Shown here in pieces: positions 19,149 through 29,600 of a stretch of DNA of 64,000 nt. A model generated the notes under the pieces. The model saw nothing but the letters and a program-made list of their open reading frames with translations. It made no database searches and was not told where the DNA came from. This DNA comes from Photobacterium arenosum (GTDB taxonomy: Bacteria > Pseudomonadota > Gammaproteobacteria > Enterobacterales > Vibrionaceae): positions 1-64,000 of the forward strand of contig NZ_JACYTP010000007.1 in assembly GCF_014841115.1 (NCBI RefSeq), read 5' to 3'. The position numbers and the translations under genes were made by a program. Numbering within the stretch: the first letter of the stretch is position 1; each line of letters starts with the position of its first letter.

Positions 19149-19478
19149 AGCACCCACATGAATAACGATATAAATGTGCGATCCTGCCTTCAATCAGTCG
19201 ATGATGTTGATGAAAAATTAAATTCATCAGTCTTCTTACGTCCGTGTATCTGCACCGATTTCTACATCCGTTTTTTGCCTGAACAAAATCCGGCAAACAA
19301 TGACAAGACAAACCAATACACATGTTTATAAGAGAGGACACATACTTATTTGAAATGTGCATAACTCACGTCAGGAAATCGCTTTCAGTAGTGGCGACAA
19401 TTTATTCAGTGGCATTAAATTGACACTCATTGAACAAGGAATAAAAAACATGCAATGACAAATAAACGGAATAAAAAA
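19149..19478. other. Intergenic region upstream of cdiB
   Basis: A 330-bp A+T-rich stretch that must hold the cdiBAI promoter. I see no convincing sigma-70 pair, operator or repeat, and the short open frames in it look accidental. Confidence 0.4.
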
Positions 19479-19509
19479 ACGGCCCTGAGCTGAGCTCAGG
19501 GCCGTTTTT
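19479..19509 (-). terminator. Rho-independent terminator after ackA
   Basis: An 11-bp perfect stem, ACGGCCCTGAG and CTCAGGGCCGT, with a 5-base loop. A-runs and T-runs on the two sides mean it can work in both directions. It lies 22 bp past the ackA stop and separates that gene from cdiB. Confidence 0.9.
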
Positions 19510-19531
19510 CGTGAAAGAAAGGAATGTTCAA

Positions 19532-20725
19532 TCAAGCATGCAGCAGCGCCATGGATTCTCTGGCGATCACCCATTCTTCATTGGTCGGAATCACCATCGC
19601 CATAGGGGTATTGGGTTTAGTGATCACGCCTTTTTCGCCGAAACGGGCGTTAGCATTACCCGTGGCATCTTCGCGGTAGCCGAAAATTTTCAGGTACTTA
19701 AGCACTTCACTGCGTACCGGCAGGGAGTTTTCACCAATGCCGCCAGTGAATACGATGGCATCCAACTCTTCCAATGCCACCATGTAAGAAGCAATGTATT
19801 TCGCCACCCGGTAAGTGAAGATTTCGAAAGCCAGTTTCGCACCGGCATGGCCTTCTTCCATGGCTTCAACAATACCGCGACAGTCGCTGGTTAAGCCGGA
19901 AACGCCCAGGAAGCCTGCTTCTTTGTTCAGGGCTTGCTGCACATCCGCCTGACTCCAGCCTTTGTTGATCAGGAAATCCACGATACCCGGGTCTAAATCG
20001 CCGCAGCGGGTGCCCATCATCAGGCCGGCTGTTGGGGTAAAGCCCATACTGGTATCAACACTCTGGCCATTACGCACCGCACAAATCGATGCACCGTTGC
20101 CTAAATGCACAGTGATCACATTGGTTTTTTCTGCCGGTTTCCCCAGCTGTTTGGCCGCTTCCTGACTAACAAAGAAATGGCTGGTGCCGTGAAAGCCATA
20201 GCGACGGATACCCAAGTCCTGATAAAGCTTCTGAGGCAACGCATAGCGATACGCTTTAGCAGGCATACTTTGATGGAAGGCTGTGTCGAACACTGCGTAC
20301 TGCGGCAGGTAGGGGAAAGCACTGATCGCCGCGCGGATGCCGATAACGTGCGCCGGATTATGCAATGGCGCCAGCTCACTCAGCGCTTCAATCTCTGTCA
20401 GCACATGTTCATCGATTTTCACGGTTTCACTGAAACGCTCGCCGCCATGAACCACACGGTGGCCAATGGCAATGATGTCCTGCTTCAGGCCCAGTTCATC
20501 GAGCAATAGCACCAGACGATCAATCGCCTGCTGATGATGATTGCCTGTCGCTTCCAGCGCAAAGCTGGATTTCTCACCGTCATATTTCCAGCTGACAGAG
20601 GCATCGCTGAGACCAAAGCACTCCCCCAGCCCTGTCAGTCTTGCATCACCACTGACGGCATCGATCAAAGCAAATTTAAGCGAAGAGCTTCCGGAATTAA
20701 TAACGAGTACAAGTGAATGGCGCAT
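19532..20725 (-). CDS. ackA: Acetate kinase
   Basis: A protein of 398 residues, the family's usual length, that reversibly forms acetyl phosphate and ADP from acetate and ATP in the cytoplasm. The N-terminal phosphate-binding motif INSGSSSLKF, the catalytic-site region GFHGTSHFFVS and GNGASICAVRNGQSVDTSMG are all present. The start at 20725 gives the family N-terminus (MRHSLVLVINSGSSSLKF); an in-frame upstream extension to 20779 is not expected. No pta gene is adjacent, so this is probably an additional acetate kinase rather than the one in an ackA-pta operon. Confidence 0.95.
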   Translation of the reverse strand: MRHSLVLVINSGSSSLKFALIDAVSGDARLTGLGECFGLSDASVSWKYDGEKSSFALEATGNHHQQAIDRLVLLLDELGLKQDIIAIGHRVVHGGERFSETVKIDEHVLTEIEALSELAPLHNPAHVIGIRAAISAFPYLPQYAVFDTAFHQSMPAKAYRYALPQKLYQDLGIRRYGFHGTSHFFVSQEAAKQLGKPAEKTNVITVHLGNGASICAVRNGQSVDTSMGFTPTAGLMMGTRCGDLDPGIVDFLINKGWSQADVQQALNKEAGFLGVSGLTSDCRGIVEAMEEGHAGAKLAFEIFTYRVAKYIASYMVALEELDAIVFTGGIGENSLPVRSEVLKYLKIFGYREDATGNANARFGEKGVITKPNTPMAMVIPTNEEWVIARESMALLHA

Positions 20726-20997
20726 GGGGATTCCACCAGAAGATTGTCGGCTTATTTGGCACTCAGTGCCCCCTGACAACAGATGTTGTCGGCACAGATG
20801 CTAAGAAATTGATGTGGAGCAACAGATTCATAGCATCTTGTGCTGCACCATAATACTCAATTTTTTTTGAATGATTCAACACAATATTCAAATTTAATGT
20901 AAAAATACAAAATTTTTTTGCAAGGAATCAAAAAACAGAGCGATAGTTCAACAAAGAGAAGAGATGTACATCCGCTGAACCGTCACGGGTAAAGCGC
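20726..20997. other. A+T-rich intergenic region between ackA and the acetyltransferase gene
   Basis: About 270 bp with runs of A and T and the direct motif TTCAACACAATATTCAAATT. It should hold the ackA promoter. No defined operator could be identified. Confidence 0.35.
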
Positions 20998-21663
20998 CTA
21001 GTTCGCTTCAGACGAAGACAGATACCTTTGGTACATAGCCTCAACGTCGTTGCTGCACATCACATCCATATTGGCTTTCAGCATGGATAATGGCCAGTCC
21101 CACCACTTCATTTCCATCAGCTTAGCCACCTCGCTGCCGTTAAACCGTGACTTAACAACTCTGCCAGGATTGCCGACCACTATACTGTAAGGCGGAACAT
21201 CTTTGGTGACCACTGCCCGCGCGCCAATCACTGAGCCATCACCTATGTGTACACCCGGCATTATGACGCACTCACTGCCGATCCAGACATCATTGCCGAT
21301 AACCGTATCACCCGCTCTGGCAAAACCGGCTTTAACTTTGTCACCAAATTCACTGACCTCAAACGGGTAAGACGATATCCAATCGTGTCTGTGTCCCTGA
21401 TTGCCTGCCAGCATAAAAATGGCACCCGAAGCGATCGAGCAGAATTTACCTATGATGAGTTTATCGACCTCACCAAAAATGCCGGATTCCCACACCGCTT
21501 TTGTGGAGTGATCGCCCATCAGGTAACGTACGCAATGATCTTCAAAGTGCTTGTCGTGGTAATAGCCGGAATAGTAAGTAAAGTCCCCGACAATAATGTT
21601 CGGGTTAGTCACTTTTTTATTCAGCTCATAACCACCAAGCCAGGAAGGAAAGATAGTCGCCAT
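20998..21663 (-). CDS. CatB-like xenobiotic O-acetyltransferase (hexapeptide repeat)
   Basis: A protein of about 221 residues from the ATG at 21663, placed after GAGG. It matches the type B chloramphenicol/streptogramin acetyltransferase (Vat/CatB) family: [17 protein letters not shown] near the start, the catalytic-histidine segment [17 protein letters not shown], and left-handed beta-helix hexapeptides ([20 protein letters not shown], then [20 protein letters not shown]). Members transfer acetyl from acetyl-CoA to hydroxyl groups of drugs or sugars; the substrate here is unknown and resistance should not be assumed. Monocistronic, with no mobile-element signs nearby. Confidence 0.88.
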   Translation of the reverse strand: MATIFPSWLGGYELNKKVTNPNIIVGDFTYYSGYYHDKHFEDHCVRYLMGDHSTKAVWESGIFGEVDKLIIGKFCSIASGAIFMLAGNQGHRHDWISSYPFEVSEFGDKVKAGFARAGDTVIGNDVWIGSECVIMPGVHIGDGSVIGARAVVTKDVPPYSIVVGNPGRVVKSRFNGSEVAKLMEMKWWDWPLSMLKANMDVMCSNDVEAMYQRYLSSSEAN

Positions 21664-21804
21664 CATTACCTCATACTCAAACATGCGCAAAAAACTGCGA
21701 CTTTTTATGTCAGTATAATGTAACTGTCTGGAAGCAGCCGCGCTATGCTGTCACCCAACTAAGACAACAACTCAGCAACGGCTGAAAAATGGCAGAGATT
21801 TCGC

Positions 21805-22998
21805 TTATGCGGATGACACTGACTCAGCAGCGATCATTTCACCGCTCCAGTCTTTTTTTGCCGTATTTTGTGAACCGTTACCCTGCCCGGACGCAGAAGG
21901 ACCAGGATTCGTTTGCACCGCTGAATCCACATCAATGTCTTCATTGATGCGGCCTAAAGCGGCGTCCAGCTCAGCATCAGTCGGACGGTATTTAGACCTG
22001 TCATACATTTTGTCGAGCAAATCCATGGTGGAATGCACAGGTACTGGCGGGTTGTGCAAATACTTATAAATCTGCTTCGCCACTTTCTGAACATTCAAAA
22101 TTGACTCAATGCCCACATGCTGAACCGCTGTATCCCGCTCTTTTTTGGCATCCAGATATCCCGAAGCAAACGCCACAGAAAACCAGATATACGCAACAGC
22201 GGCATCGGTCACATTGGTAACTGGCTGGTCATTGTTCAGATGCATTTTCCCCGCCAGATACTGGGCCTCCAGGTTGCCGAGCTCGGCCGCTTTCTCCAGC
22301 CAGTAGATGGCTCGCCGGCGATCTCGCGTCGCCCCCACTCCGGTCTGGAAACAATAGGCGACTTTAATACAGCCCATCGCATCGTTATTCACGGCCGACT
22401 TTAAACGCCAGAAAAAGGCACGACGCGGCGATGGGGTCGGATTCGACTCCACCACGTACCAGTCACCCAGAAACAGCTGCGCCGGCACATATTCCATTTC
22501 AGCCGCTTTGATCAGGTGGCCGACACCCGAAGTGGTATTGATCGCAGTACCATAGCCTCGGATCTCAAAACGACCGAGTTCAAACAAGGCCTCTGGTTCA
22601 TTGTTGTTTGATTTGACCAGACACTCCCAATAGCGCGACTTGGCTTCACCGTGAGGATCATCGACATCCTGACGACTCAACCGTGCCAACGCATTCTGTC
22701 CGATTTCATTCCCTAGTTCAGCAGCTTTCTGGTACCAGCCTAATGCCACACGGAGATTGCCAACTTCATTTTCCTTCGCTAACGATAAAATGCTGGGAAT
22801 ATGACCTGACTGCGCCTTTTTGACTTTTTCTTCGTGTTCAACAGCCTTTGCCTGTTCTAATACCTGTCGGTATTTTTCATCCTTGAGTGCCTGCTCTCTG
22901 GCAGCCTCACGAACGTCTTTCATCAGTGCAAAATACCGGGAAACCGCCACAATCAGCAATACAATGCCCAGGCAAACGCCTAAACCGAGTTGTGACAT
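21805..22998 (-). CDS. Membrane-anchored Sel1-repeat protein
   Basis: A protein of 397 residues with one N-terminal membrane helix (LGLGVCLGIVLLIVAVSRYF), a charged coiled-coil stretch (residues about 25-65), and then Sel1/TPR-like repeats such as NLRVALGWYQKAAELGNEIG, INTTSGVGHLIKAAEMEYVP and RRRAIYWLEKAAELGNLEAQ. The C-terminus is low in complexity and probably disordered. Sel1 proteins act as scaffolds in signalling or envelope processes; no specific partner is suggested by the neighbours, so its role stays open. Confidence 0.85.
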   Translation of the reverse strand: MSQLGLGVCLGIVLLIVAVSRYFALMKDVREAAREQALKDEKYRQVLEQAKAVEHEEKVKKAQSGHIPSILSLAKENEVGNLRVALGWYQKAAELGNEIGQNALARLSRQDVDDPHGEAKSRYWECLVKSNNNEPEALFELGRFEIRGYGTAINTTSGVGHLIKAAEMEYVPAQLFLGDWYVVESNPTPSPRRAFFWRLKSAVNNDAMGCIKVAYCFQTGVGATRDRRRAIYWLEKAAELGNLEAQYLAGKMHLNNDQPVTNVTDAAVAYIWFSVAFASGYLDAKKERDTAVQHVGIESILNVQKVAKQIYKYLHNPPVPVHSTMDLLDKMYDRSKYRPTDAELDAALGRINEDIDVDSAVQTNPGPSASGQGNGSQNTAKKDWSGEMIAAESVSSA

Positions 22999-23117
22999 AA
23001 CCCCTCTTAAAACAAATCTGTATTCTTTGTAATAACGGCATTTTGGGATAAATCTAAAGTTATATTTTCTCTGATTTTGAAGCTGGTCAGATCAGGGCAC
23101 CGAAAACAGCACAAAAA

Positions 23118-23157
23118 TCCCGGTTTGAGCAGAGATTCTGCGAAAACCGGGACAGAA
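23118..23157 (-). terminator. Terminator after ohr
   Basis: A long hairpin with outer stem TCCCGGTTT/AAACCGGGA and inner stem GCAGA/TCTGC. On the minus strand it is followed by five T residues (23113-23117 on the plus strand read as A). It lies 28 bp past the ohr stop. Confidence 0.8.
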
Positions 23158-23179
23158 AAATCACTAATGTCTGCGACGC

Positions 23180-23605
23180 TTAATCCAGCGAAATGCCGTT
23201 CACAGCCAGGCTGACTTCCACATTTCCGCGTACGGCATTGGAGTAAGGGCATACCTGATGGGCTGACCTCACCAGTTCAATGGCTGCTTGATCATCCATC
23301 GTCAGTTCAACGGACAAATCAACCGCTAACGCAAAAGCGCCACTTTCTTTAGCCAGTAACCGAACCTTTGCTTCTGTCGGTGCTTCACGCAAGCCCAGTT
23401 TCTGAAGACCCGCAATATGCAGCACTGCATTTGAGAAACAAGCCGAGTAACCCGCGGCAAAGAGTTGCTCTGGATTCGTAGCTTCTCCGCTGCCGCCAAG
23501 TGCTTTGGGATAGCTCAGAGAAACAGCCAGCAAACCATCATCACTCTTCACCTGACCATTGCGACCAGCGCTTGCTTTTGCGGAAGTGGTGTAAATTGTT
23601 TTCAT
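23180..23605 (-). CDS. ohr: Organic hydroperoxide resistance protein (OsmC/Ohr family)
   Basis: A thiol peroxidase of 141 residues that reduces organic hydroperoxides, using lipoyl groups as reductant in characterised members. The catalytic cysteines are Cys56 (AAGYSACFSNAV) and Cys119 (AHQVCPYSNAVRGN), with an arginine near residue 15 as in the family. It is divergent from ohrR, and the shared 125-bp region contains OhrR-type operators, so induction by organic peroxides is expected. Confidence 0.95.
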   Translation of the reverse strand: MKTIYTTSAKASAGRNGQVKSDDGLLAVSLSYPKALGGSGEATNPEQLFAAGYSACFSNAVLHIAGLQKLGLREAPTEAKVRLLAKESGAFALAVDLSVELTMDDQAAIELVRSAHQVCPYSNAVRGNVEVSLAVNGISLD

Positions 23606-23618
23606 CAGATAACCTCTA

Positions 23619-23706
23619 ACAATTAAGTTGTGTGCAATTTAATTTCACGCAATCTTAGATCGATTTTCAGTTCGAACGCAAGTATATTGTGCGCAATTTA
23701 ATTGAA
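23619..23706. promoter_or_regulatory. Two candidate OhrR operators between ohr and ohrR
   Basis: ACAATTAAGTTGT at 23619-23631 is a near-perfect inverted repeat, and GCAATTTAATTGAA lies at 23693-23706; TGTGCAATTTAATTT at 23631-23645 is a related direct copy. They resemble the OhrR site with half ACAATT known from characterised systems. One set lies close to the ohr start and the other just before the ohrR ribosome-binding site, which suits joint repression. Confidence 0.7.
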
Positions 23707-23730
23707 CTCTATCCATTCAGGAGATGGAAC

Positions 23731-24183
23731 ATGGCCAATTCCACTGAAATACCAGCCCGAGTCACACTGGATGACATGATCTGTTTTTCGCTGTACAGCG
23801 CTTCTAACGCCATGATCCGCGCTTATCGGCCCATACTGGATGCGCTCAATCTCACTTATTCGCAATACATAGTGATGTTGGTGATGTGGGAAAAAGAATG
23901 CCTGAGTGTCAAAGCGTTAGGCGAGAAAGTTCATCTCGATTCAGGCACATTAACACCGCTGCTGAAACGCCTTGAAGGGAAAGGACTGGTCAGTCGCAAA
24001 CGCAGTGAAACGGATGAACGAGTTCGCGAGATCAGCCTGACAGATGCAGGCAAAGCCCTGCAGCAGAACGCGCAGCAAGTGCCAGCCGCATTGTTTTGCA
24101 AACTGGATATGCCGCTGGAAACACTAAAAGCCCTCAAATCCACCTGCGATACGCTCTACGAACAACTGTCTGCTGTAGAGTAA
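23731..24183 (+). CDS. ohrR: OhrR, MarR-family peroxide-sensing repressor
   Basis: A protein of 150 residues from the ATG at 23731, seven bases after AGGAG; an upstream ATG at 23689 would run through the operator. It has a winged-helix MarR fold with SVKALGEKVHLDSGTLTPLL as recognition region and the wing at SRKRSETDERVREISLT. Cys18 in the CFSLYSA motif is the sensing cysteine. A second cysteine, Cys123, at the spacing found in Xanthomonas OhrR suggests the 2-Cys mechanism, in which an intersubunit disulfide releases DNA. It should repress ohr and itself. Confidence 0.93.
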   Translation: MANSTEIPARVTLDDMICFSLYSASNAMIRAYRPILDALNLTYSQYIVMLVMWEKECLSVKALGEKVHLDSGTLTPLLKRLEGKGLVSRKRSETDERVREISLTDAGKALQQNAQQVPAALFCKLDMPLETLKALKSTCDTLYEQLSAVE

Positions 24184-24194
24184 CGGGTAAAAAA

Positions 24195-24218
24195 AATGCG
24201 CAGCCAAAGCTGCGCATT
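24195..24218 (-). terminator. Convergent terminator between ohrR and putP
   Basis: A perfect 10-bp stem, AATGCGCAGC and GCTGCGCATT, with loop CAAA. The minus-strand side is followed by a T-run, so it ends putP transcripts; it also lies just after the ohrR stop. Confidence 0.88.
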
Positions 24219-24243
24219 CAGAGAGTCTGGTTTGCTAAAGGTT

Positions 24244-25740
24244 TTAGTCAAACTCTTTCAGATTCTTCTCATAGGTATCGAACTGGGCGTGCAATTCTGA
24301 AGACGCTCCCCCTGTCATTTTGCTGACTACAAGAATGGCAACCGTAGCAAAGACAAATCCGGGAACAATTTCATACATGTCGAAGATGCCGCCTGTCAGT
24401 TGTTTCCAGATAACCACGGTCAGGGCACCGATAACAATACCCGCCAATGCGCCGTTACGGTTCATTTCTTTCCAGTACAGGCTCAGCAGCAGAGCAGGAC
24501 CGAATGCGGCACCAAAGCCCGCCCAGGCGTAAGACACCAGACCCAGCACTGTGCTGTCAGGATTCATTGCCAGCATCAGTGCAATAATCGACAGTACGAT
24601 AACCGCCACACGACCCACAGTAACGATTTCTTCTGTTGAGGCGTTTTTACGGATCACTTGCTTGTAAAAATCTTCAGCCAGCGCGGAAGACGACACCAGC
24701 AACTGGGAGTCAGCCGTACTCATGATCGCCGCCAGAATCGCCGCCAGCAGGATGCCGGCCAGCACTGGATGGAAAATGGCATTCACCAGCAACATGAAGA
24801 TTTTTTCACCATCTGCCAGGTTACCGCCCAGCTGGTTATCGGCATACAGAATACCGACCAGACCCACCAGGATCGCACCAGCCATTGACAGCGCCGACCA
24901 AATCACAGCGATACGACGCGCCGTTGTGATATCACGGTTAGAACGGGTGGCGTTAAAACGTGCCAGGATGTGAGGCTGACCAAAATAACCCAGGCCCCAG
25001 GCGGCCAGAGAAATAATACTGATTAACGTCAGCGGCTCACCTTTCACGTCGTTAAACAAGGTCATTAATTCCGGGTTCTTGGCTTCCAGAGACGCCGCCA
25101 GATCGCCAAAACCGCCTTGCATTGCTGCGATAGGCACTATCATCAGTGCCGCCGCCATCAGCAGGCCCTGCACCAGGTCAGTCCAGGATACCGCCAGGAA
25201 GCCACCAAACAGGGTGTAAGACACTACGCAGAGCGTACCGATCACAACGGCAATTTTGTAATCCATACCGAATACGGTTTCAAACAACTTACCGCCTGCC
25301 ACTAAACCTGAACTGGTATAGAAGAGGAAAAACAACAAAATGAAGAAGGCTGAAATTGTCTGAATGAGCTTGGAGTTATCTTTAAAGCGGTTCGACAGAT
25401 ACTCAGGAATGGTGATCGCATTTTCAGCGGTAATGGTATAAGTACGAAGACGCTTGGCACAAATCAGCCAGTTCAGGTAAGTACCTAACAACAGGCCACC
25501 CGCCAGCCACAGTGATTCGATACCCGCTGCAAAGGCATAGCCCGGCAATCCGAGTAATAGCCAGCCACTCATATCAGAAGCACCGGCAGACAGCGCCGCT
25601 GGCCACGGCCCTAGCGAACGACCACCAAGAAAGTAATCAGATGAGTTGGCAGTACGTTTATAGGCGTAATAACCGATTGCAAGCATAGCAATCAGATACA
25701 CGATAAACGTGCTTGTGATAGCAAAGCTATTTTCTATCAT
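24244..25740 (-). CDS. putP: Sodium/proline symporter PutP
   Basis: A member of the solute:sodium symporter family with 498 residues and about 13 membrane helices, importing proline with sodium. Typical segments include SSDYFLGGRSLGPWPAALSA with GASDMSGWLLLGLPGYAFAA, which carries residues of the sodium and proline site, and AILAAIMSTADSQLLVSSSA in helix 9. It lies downstream of putA in the same direction but after a terminator (25872-25897), so it can have its own promoter in 25741-25870. It supplies PutA with proline for carbon, nitrogen or osmotic use. Confidence 0.95.
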   Translation of the reverse strand: MIENSFAITSTFIVYLIAMLAIGYYAYKRTANSSDYFLGGRSLGPWPAALSAGASDMSGWLLLGLPGYAFAAGIESLWLAGGLLLGTYLNWLICAKRLRTYTITAENAITIPEYLSNRFKDNSKLIQTISAFFILLFFLFYTSSGLVAGGKLFETVFGMDYKIAVVIGTLCVVSYTLFGGFLAVSWTDLVQGLLMAAALMIVPIAAMQGGFGDLAASLEAKNPELMTLFNDVKGEPLTLISIISLAAWGLGYFGQPHILARFNATRSNRDITTARRIAVIWSALSMAGAILVGLVGILYADNQLGGNLADGEKIFMLLVNAIFHPVLAGILLAAILAAIMSTADSQLLVSSSALAEDFYKQVIRKNASTEEIVTVGRVAVIVLSIIALMLAMNPDSTVLGLVSYAWAGFGAAFGPALLLSLYWKEMNRNGALAGIVIGALTVVIWKQLTGGIFDMYEIVPGFVFATVAILVVSKMTGGASSELHAQFDTYEKNLKEFD

Positions 25741-25871
25741 GTTTGAGTTCCCTCATTATTGTTGCTCCCGTCATTGCAAGAGCTTATTGAATGATGCTGA
25801 TTTAGTTCAGCCTCTGTGCTGACTGGGTTCTGCTCCACCTCGTACAACGTACCTGAGAGTCCTTGTTAAAA

Positions 25872-25897
25872 AACCGCCAATCCATCGATTGACGGTT
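25872..25897 (-). terminator. Terminator after the putA block
   Basis: An imperfect stem, AACCGCCAATC with GATTGACGGTT, around loop CATC. It is followed by six T residues on the minus strand and lies about 40 bp past the ALDH-like gene. Confidence 0.75.
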
Positions 25898-25933
25898 CAG
25901 GTCACGAGTCACTGGTAACAGTCACCATCAACA

Positions 25934-26635
25934 TTAATGTGCTTCTTCGCCACTCCCCAATTCCAACAGCGTCGCGTTTCCGCCCACCGCCGTGATATTG
26001 ATGGTACGTGTTCTTTCAGTTACGAAACGCAGCGAATAAGTCGGGCTGCCAATCACAGGATAAGATTCAAAATCCGACTCTGCAATCAACTGGCCCAGCA
26101 GCCCGTCACGGGCGGCTAAATCACGGGACAGCGACAAAGCTGTCTCGCGCTTTCCTGCAAACACCACGCCGGCAACACCAGCATGGCGTACTAACACGTC
26201 AAGTTCGTTAGTGCTCACTGACTGTACAACGCCTTTCGGAAGTTCAGCCTTTTCCAATTCAGTGACAATTTGCTGAGCTGATTTCTCGTACCCTTCCGGC
26301 AGAGACAACAGCACAGTATTCCCGGTTACCAAAGCGGCCGTCAGTTGGCCGGCAACTGCCACCAGAGGGGTTGTCGCTTCGGCTGTGACCACAAAAATAC
26401 CGCGGCCGGCGCAATACAGTTCATTGGTTTCACCGGTTGGCCCTGGCATTAATTCCGTTTCTGCCACATGCTCGTTGGCATTGCGGCACTGAAACGCCAC
26501 CATAGCTGCCACTTCCGCATCGAGCGTGCTGCTCCACTGAGTCAGCTTAGTAATACGTTTTTCATAGCCCTGGCCATTCCAGTTTTCCCAGGCTGCATTG
26601 CTCTGATCGACGAGCGCTTGAATACTAGTTGTCAT
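25934..26635 (-). CDS. Shortened aldehyde-dehydrogenase-like protein downstream of putA
   Basis: A protein of 233 residues from the ATG at 26635 (GGAAAG upstream). It resembles the N-terminal, cofactor-binding half of delta-1-pyrroline-5-carboxylate dehydrogenases: VAVAGQLTAALVTGNTVLLS parallels PutA's LGQVSAALAAGNTVVCKPAE, and GVVQSVSTNELDVLV with VAGVVFAGKRETALSLSRDL parallels the PutA NAD-site region. The catalytic cysteine domain is absent, so it should not be an active dehydrogenase. Similar short P5CDH-like proteins are annotated after putA in other vibrios as far as I recall. It starts 29 bp after putA and is probably cotranscribed; a regulatory or assembly role is a guess. Confidence 0.75.
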   Translation of the reverse strand: MTTSIQALVDQSNAAWENWNGQGYEKRITKLTQWSSTLDAEVAAMVAFQCRNANEHVAETELMPGPTGETNELYCAGRGIFVVTAEATTPLVAVAGQLTAALVTGNTVLLSLPEGYEKSAQQIVTELEKAELPKGVVQSVSTNELDVLVRHAGVAGVVFAGKRETALSLSRDLAARDGLLGQLIAESDFESYPVIGSPTYSLRFVTERTRTINITAVGGNATLLELGSGEEAH

Positions 26636-26664
26636 CTTTCTTTCCTTCCCAATTCCGGCAGCCA

Positions 26665-29600
26665 TTACCCAGTGAACACATCTTTAGTGAAGCGATACAG
26701 GTAGTGCGGGCCCCCTGCTTTCGGACCTGTACCAGACAGACCCTGGCCACCAAATGGCTGCACACCCACCACAGCACCAACCTGATCGCGGTTGATGTAG
26801 CAGTTACCCACACGGGCACGGCGTTCAATATGGCTGTACGTACGCTCGTTACGGCTGTGAACGCCCATAGTCAGACCAAAGCCTGTTTGGTTGATTTGGT
26901 CAATCACCTGATCCAGCTCGTTTGCCTTAAAGCGCACGATATGCAGAATCGGGCCGAAATTTTCATTCTGCAGTACCTTGATACCGCGAATTTCAAACGC
27001 CGTCGGCAGAACAAAATCACCATGGCTGCAATCTGGGCTTATGCTGGCCTGAGCCACCATTTTGGCCTGATTTTTCAGCGCGCCAATGTGGGTCAGCAAT
27101 TTCTGCTTGGCGGTTTTATCAATAACAGGGCCAACATCGGTGCTGTGCAGTTCAGGACGGCCCACCGACAATTCGGCCATAGCGCCTTTGATCAACGTGA
27201 TGATGCGATCCGCCACGTCTTCCTGTACAAACAGCACCCGCAGCGCCGAACAACGCTGACCGGCTGACGCAAATGCCGAGCGAACCACATCGCGCACAAC
27301 CTGCTCAGGCAGTGCCGTACTGTCGACAATCATGGCGTTCTGACCACCGGTTTCCGCGATGAAAGGAACAGGATCGCAGTCACGCGCCGCCAGTGTGCGG
27401 TTGATGCGCTGTGCCGTCTCTGTCGAGCCGGTAAAGGCCACACCCGCAATACGTTCATCAGAAGTCAGCACTGAGCCCACTTCCGCACCACGACCAGGTA
27501 CGAACTGGATGACACCCGCAGGTACGCCTGCTTCCAGCATCATCTGGATTGCACGGAACGCAATCAGCGAGGTTTGTTCAGCCGGTTTACACACCACTGT
27601 GTTACCCGCTGCCAGTGCCGCCGATACCTGCCCCAGGAAAATCGCCAGAGGGAAGTTCCACGGACTGATACAGGCAAAGACACCGCGTCCCTGATACGAC
27701 AAGGTGCGTGACTGGCCATCAAAAGCAACCACTGATTTGCCTTGCGCTAATTCCGTGGCCGCCTGATGGGAGTAAAAACGCAGGAAGTCTACCGCCTCGC
27801 GGATTTCGTCAATACTGTCCTGAATGGTTTTACCCGCTTCACGATGACACAGTGCGACCAGTTCACCGGTATTTTCTTCCAGCAGATCAGCCAGGCGCTG
27901 CAGGCAGGCACCGCGCTCTTTGGCAGGAGTGTCAGACCAGCTAGGGAAGGCTTCGGCGGCGACATCAATCGCTTTTGCTACCAGATCGCTTGAGGCAAAA
28001 GCCACTTCACCAACAGATTCACGACGGTCGTAAGGGGCCGTAACGTGGAAAATATCGCCTGACTGTACTTCGCCATTAACAATAGGGCCGGCTATCCAGT
28101 GATGCGTTTTGAATGCTTCGACCGAATCACGGAAAGGGGTCCATTCAGATTCGATCTCAATGTTAATACCGGCCGAGTTCTTGCGATCGTCACCAAAAAT
28201 ATCTTTTGGCAAAGGAATTAAGTGGTTATGCAGGGTTGGGCGCGAGCGCAGCACATCAACCGGGTGCTGTACCAGAGAGTCAATCGGACAGCGCGCATCA
28301 ACCAGGCGGTGTACAAAAGAACTGTTGGCGCCGTTTTCCAGCAGGCGGCGTACCAGGTAAGGCAGCAAGTCTTTGTGGCTGCCGACCGGTGCGTAAATAC
28401 GCACATTCACACCGTAGATGTCCATCACATGGTTATACAGTGCATCGCCCATACCGTGCAGGCGCTGGAATTCGAAATCGCGGTGTGTGGCCATCGCCAG
28501 AATGGCAGTGACAGTGTGTGCATTGTGGCTCGCAAATTGCGGGAAAATCAGGCCACGAACATGGGCAGACAGCAGGAAGCGGGCACACGCCAGATAAGAG
28601 GTATCCGTCGCCTCTTTACGGGTATAAACCGGATAGCCTTCATAACCGCTTTGCTGACACATTTTCAGCTCGCTGTCCCAGTATGCGCCTTTCACCAGAC
28701 GCAGTGGGATCACATCGCCCTGCTCTTTACTCAGCGCCGCCAGCCAGGTCAGCACAGGCAGAGCACGTTTCGAATAGGCCTGCACAACCAGACCAAAACG
28801 CCCCCAGCCTTGCACTGTTTCTGAACGGTACAGTTTTTCAAACAGTTTCAGCGACAGTTCCAGTCGATCCGCTTCTTCAGCATCAATGGTGATACCAACG
28901 TTCAGCGCACGGGCGCGTTTCAGCAGCTCCAGCACTGTGTCGTACATTTCTGTCAGCACACGGCCTTCATTGGACACATCGTAGCGCGGATGCAATGCCG
29001 ACAGTTTAATGGACACAGTCGGGCAAGGTGAGTTGGAGTGCTTTTTATTATCCAGACCCACAGCCTCGATAGCTTCAATGTAATCATTAAAGTATTTCTT
29101 GGCGTCGTCCTGAGTCAGCGCCGCTTCGCCGAGCATATCAAAGGAATACGTGAAGCCTTTATCACGCTTGGCCTGACCGTTCTTCATCGCTTCAGCGATG
29201 GACCGTCCCAGTACGAACTGGTGACCCATGATTTTCATGGCCTGATGCATCGCCTTGCGAATAACAGGTTCAGACATCTTATTGGTCAGACGGTTGATCA
29301 CCCGGGCCGGGCTGCCATCTTCCTTAGATTCCATGCTGACGACTTTACCGGTCAGCATCAGGCCCCAGGTAGAAGCATTCACAAACAGGGAATCAGAGTT
29401 TTTAAGGTGAGACTTCCAGTCCGCCACGCTCAGCTTATCGCGGATAAGCGCATCAGCAGTGGCCGTATCCGGGATACGCATCAGGGCTTCGGCCAGACAC
29501 ATCAGCAGGATGCCTTCTTTAGTGTCCAGGCTGTATTCCAGCAGCAAGGCATCGATCATCTGGATCGCGGTACGATCTGCGCGCACCTGCTCGATCAGGC

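Noticed and set aside
20998..21663. Calling the CatB-like gene a chloramphenicol resistance gene
   Set aside because: The family also acts on other hydroxyl substrates, and there is no integron, mobile element or resistance context.
23287..23305. TTGATCATCCATCG in ohr as another iteron
   Set aside because: Only the TTGATCATC part matches; the right half lacks the TTC of the iterons, so it is best seen as chance.
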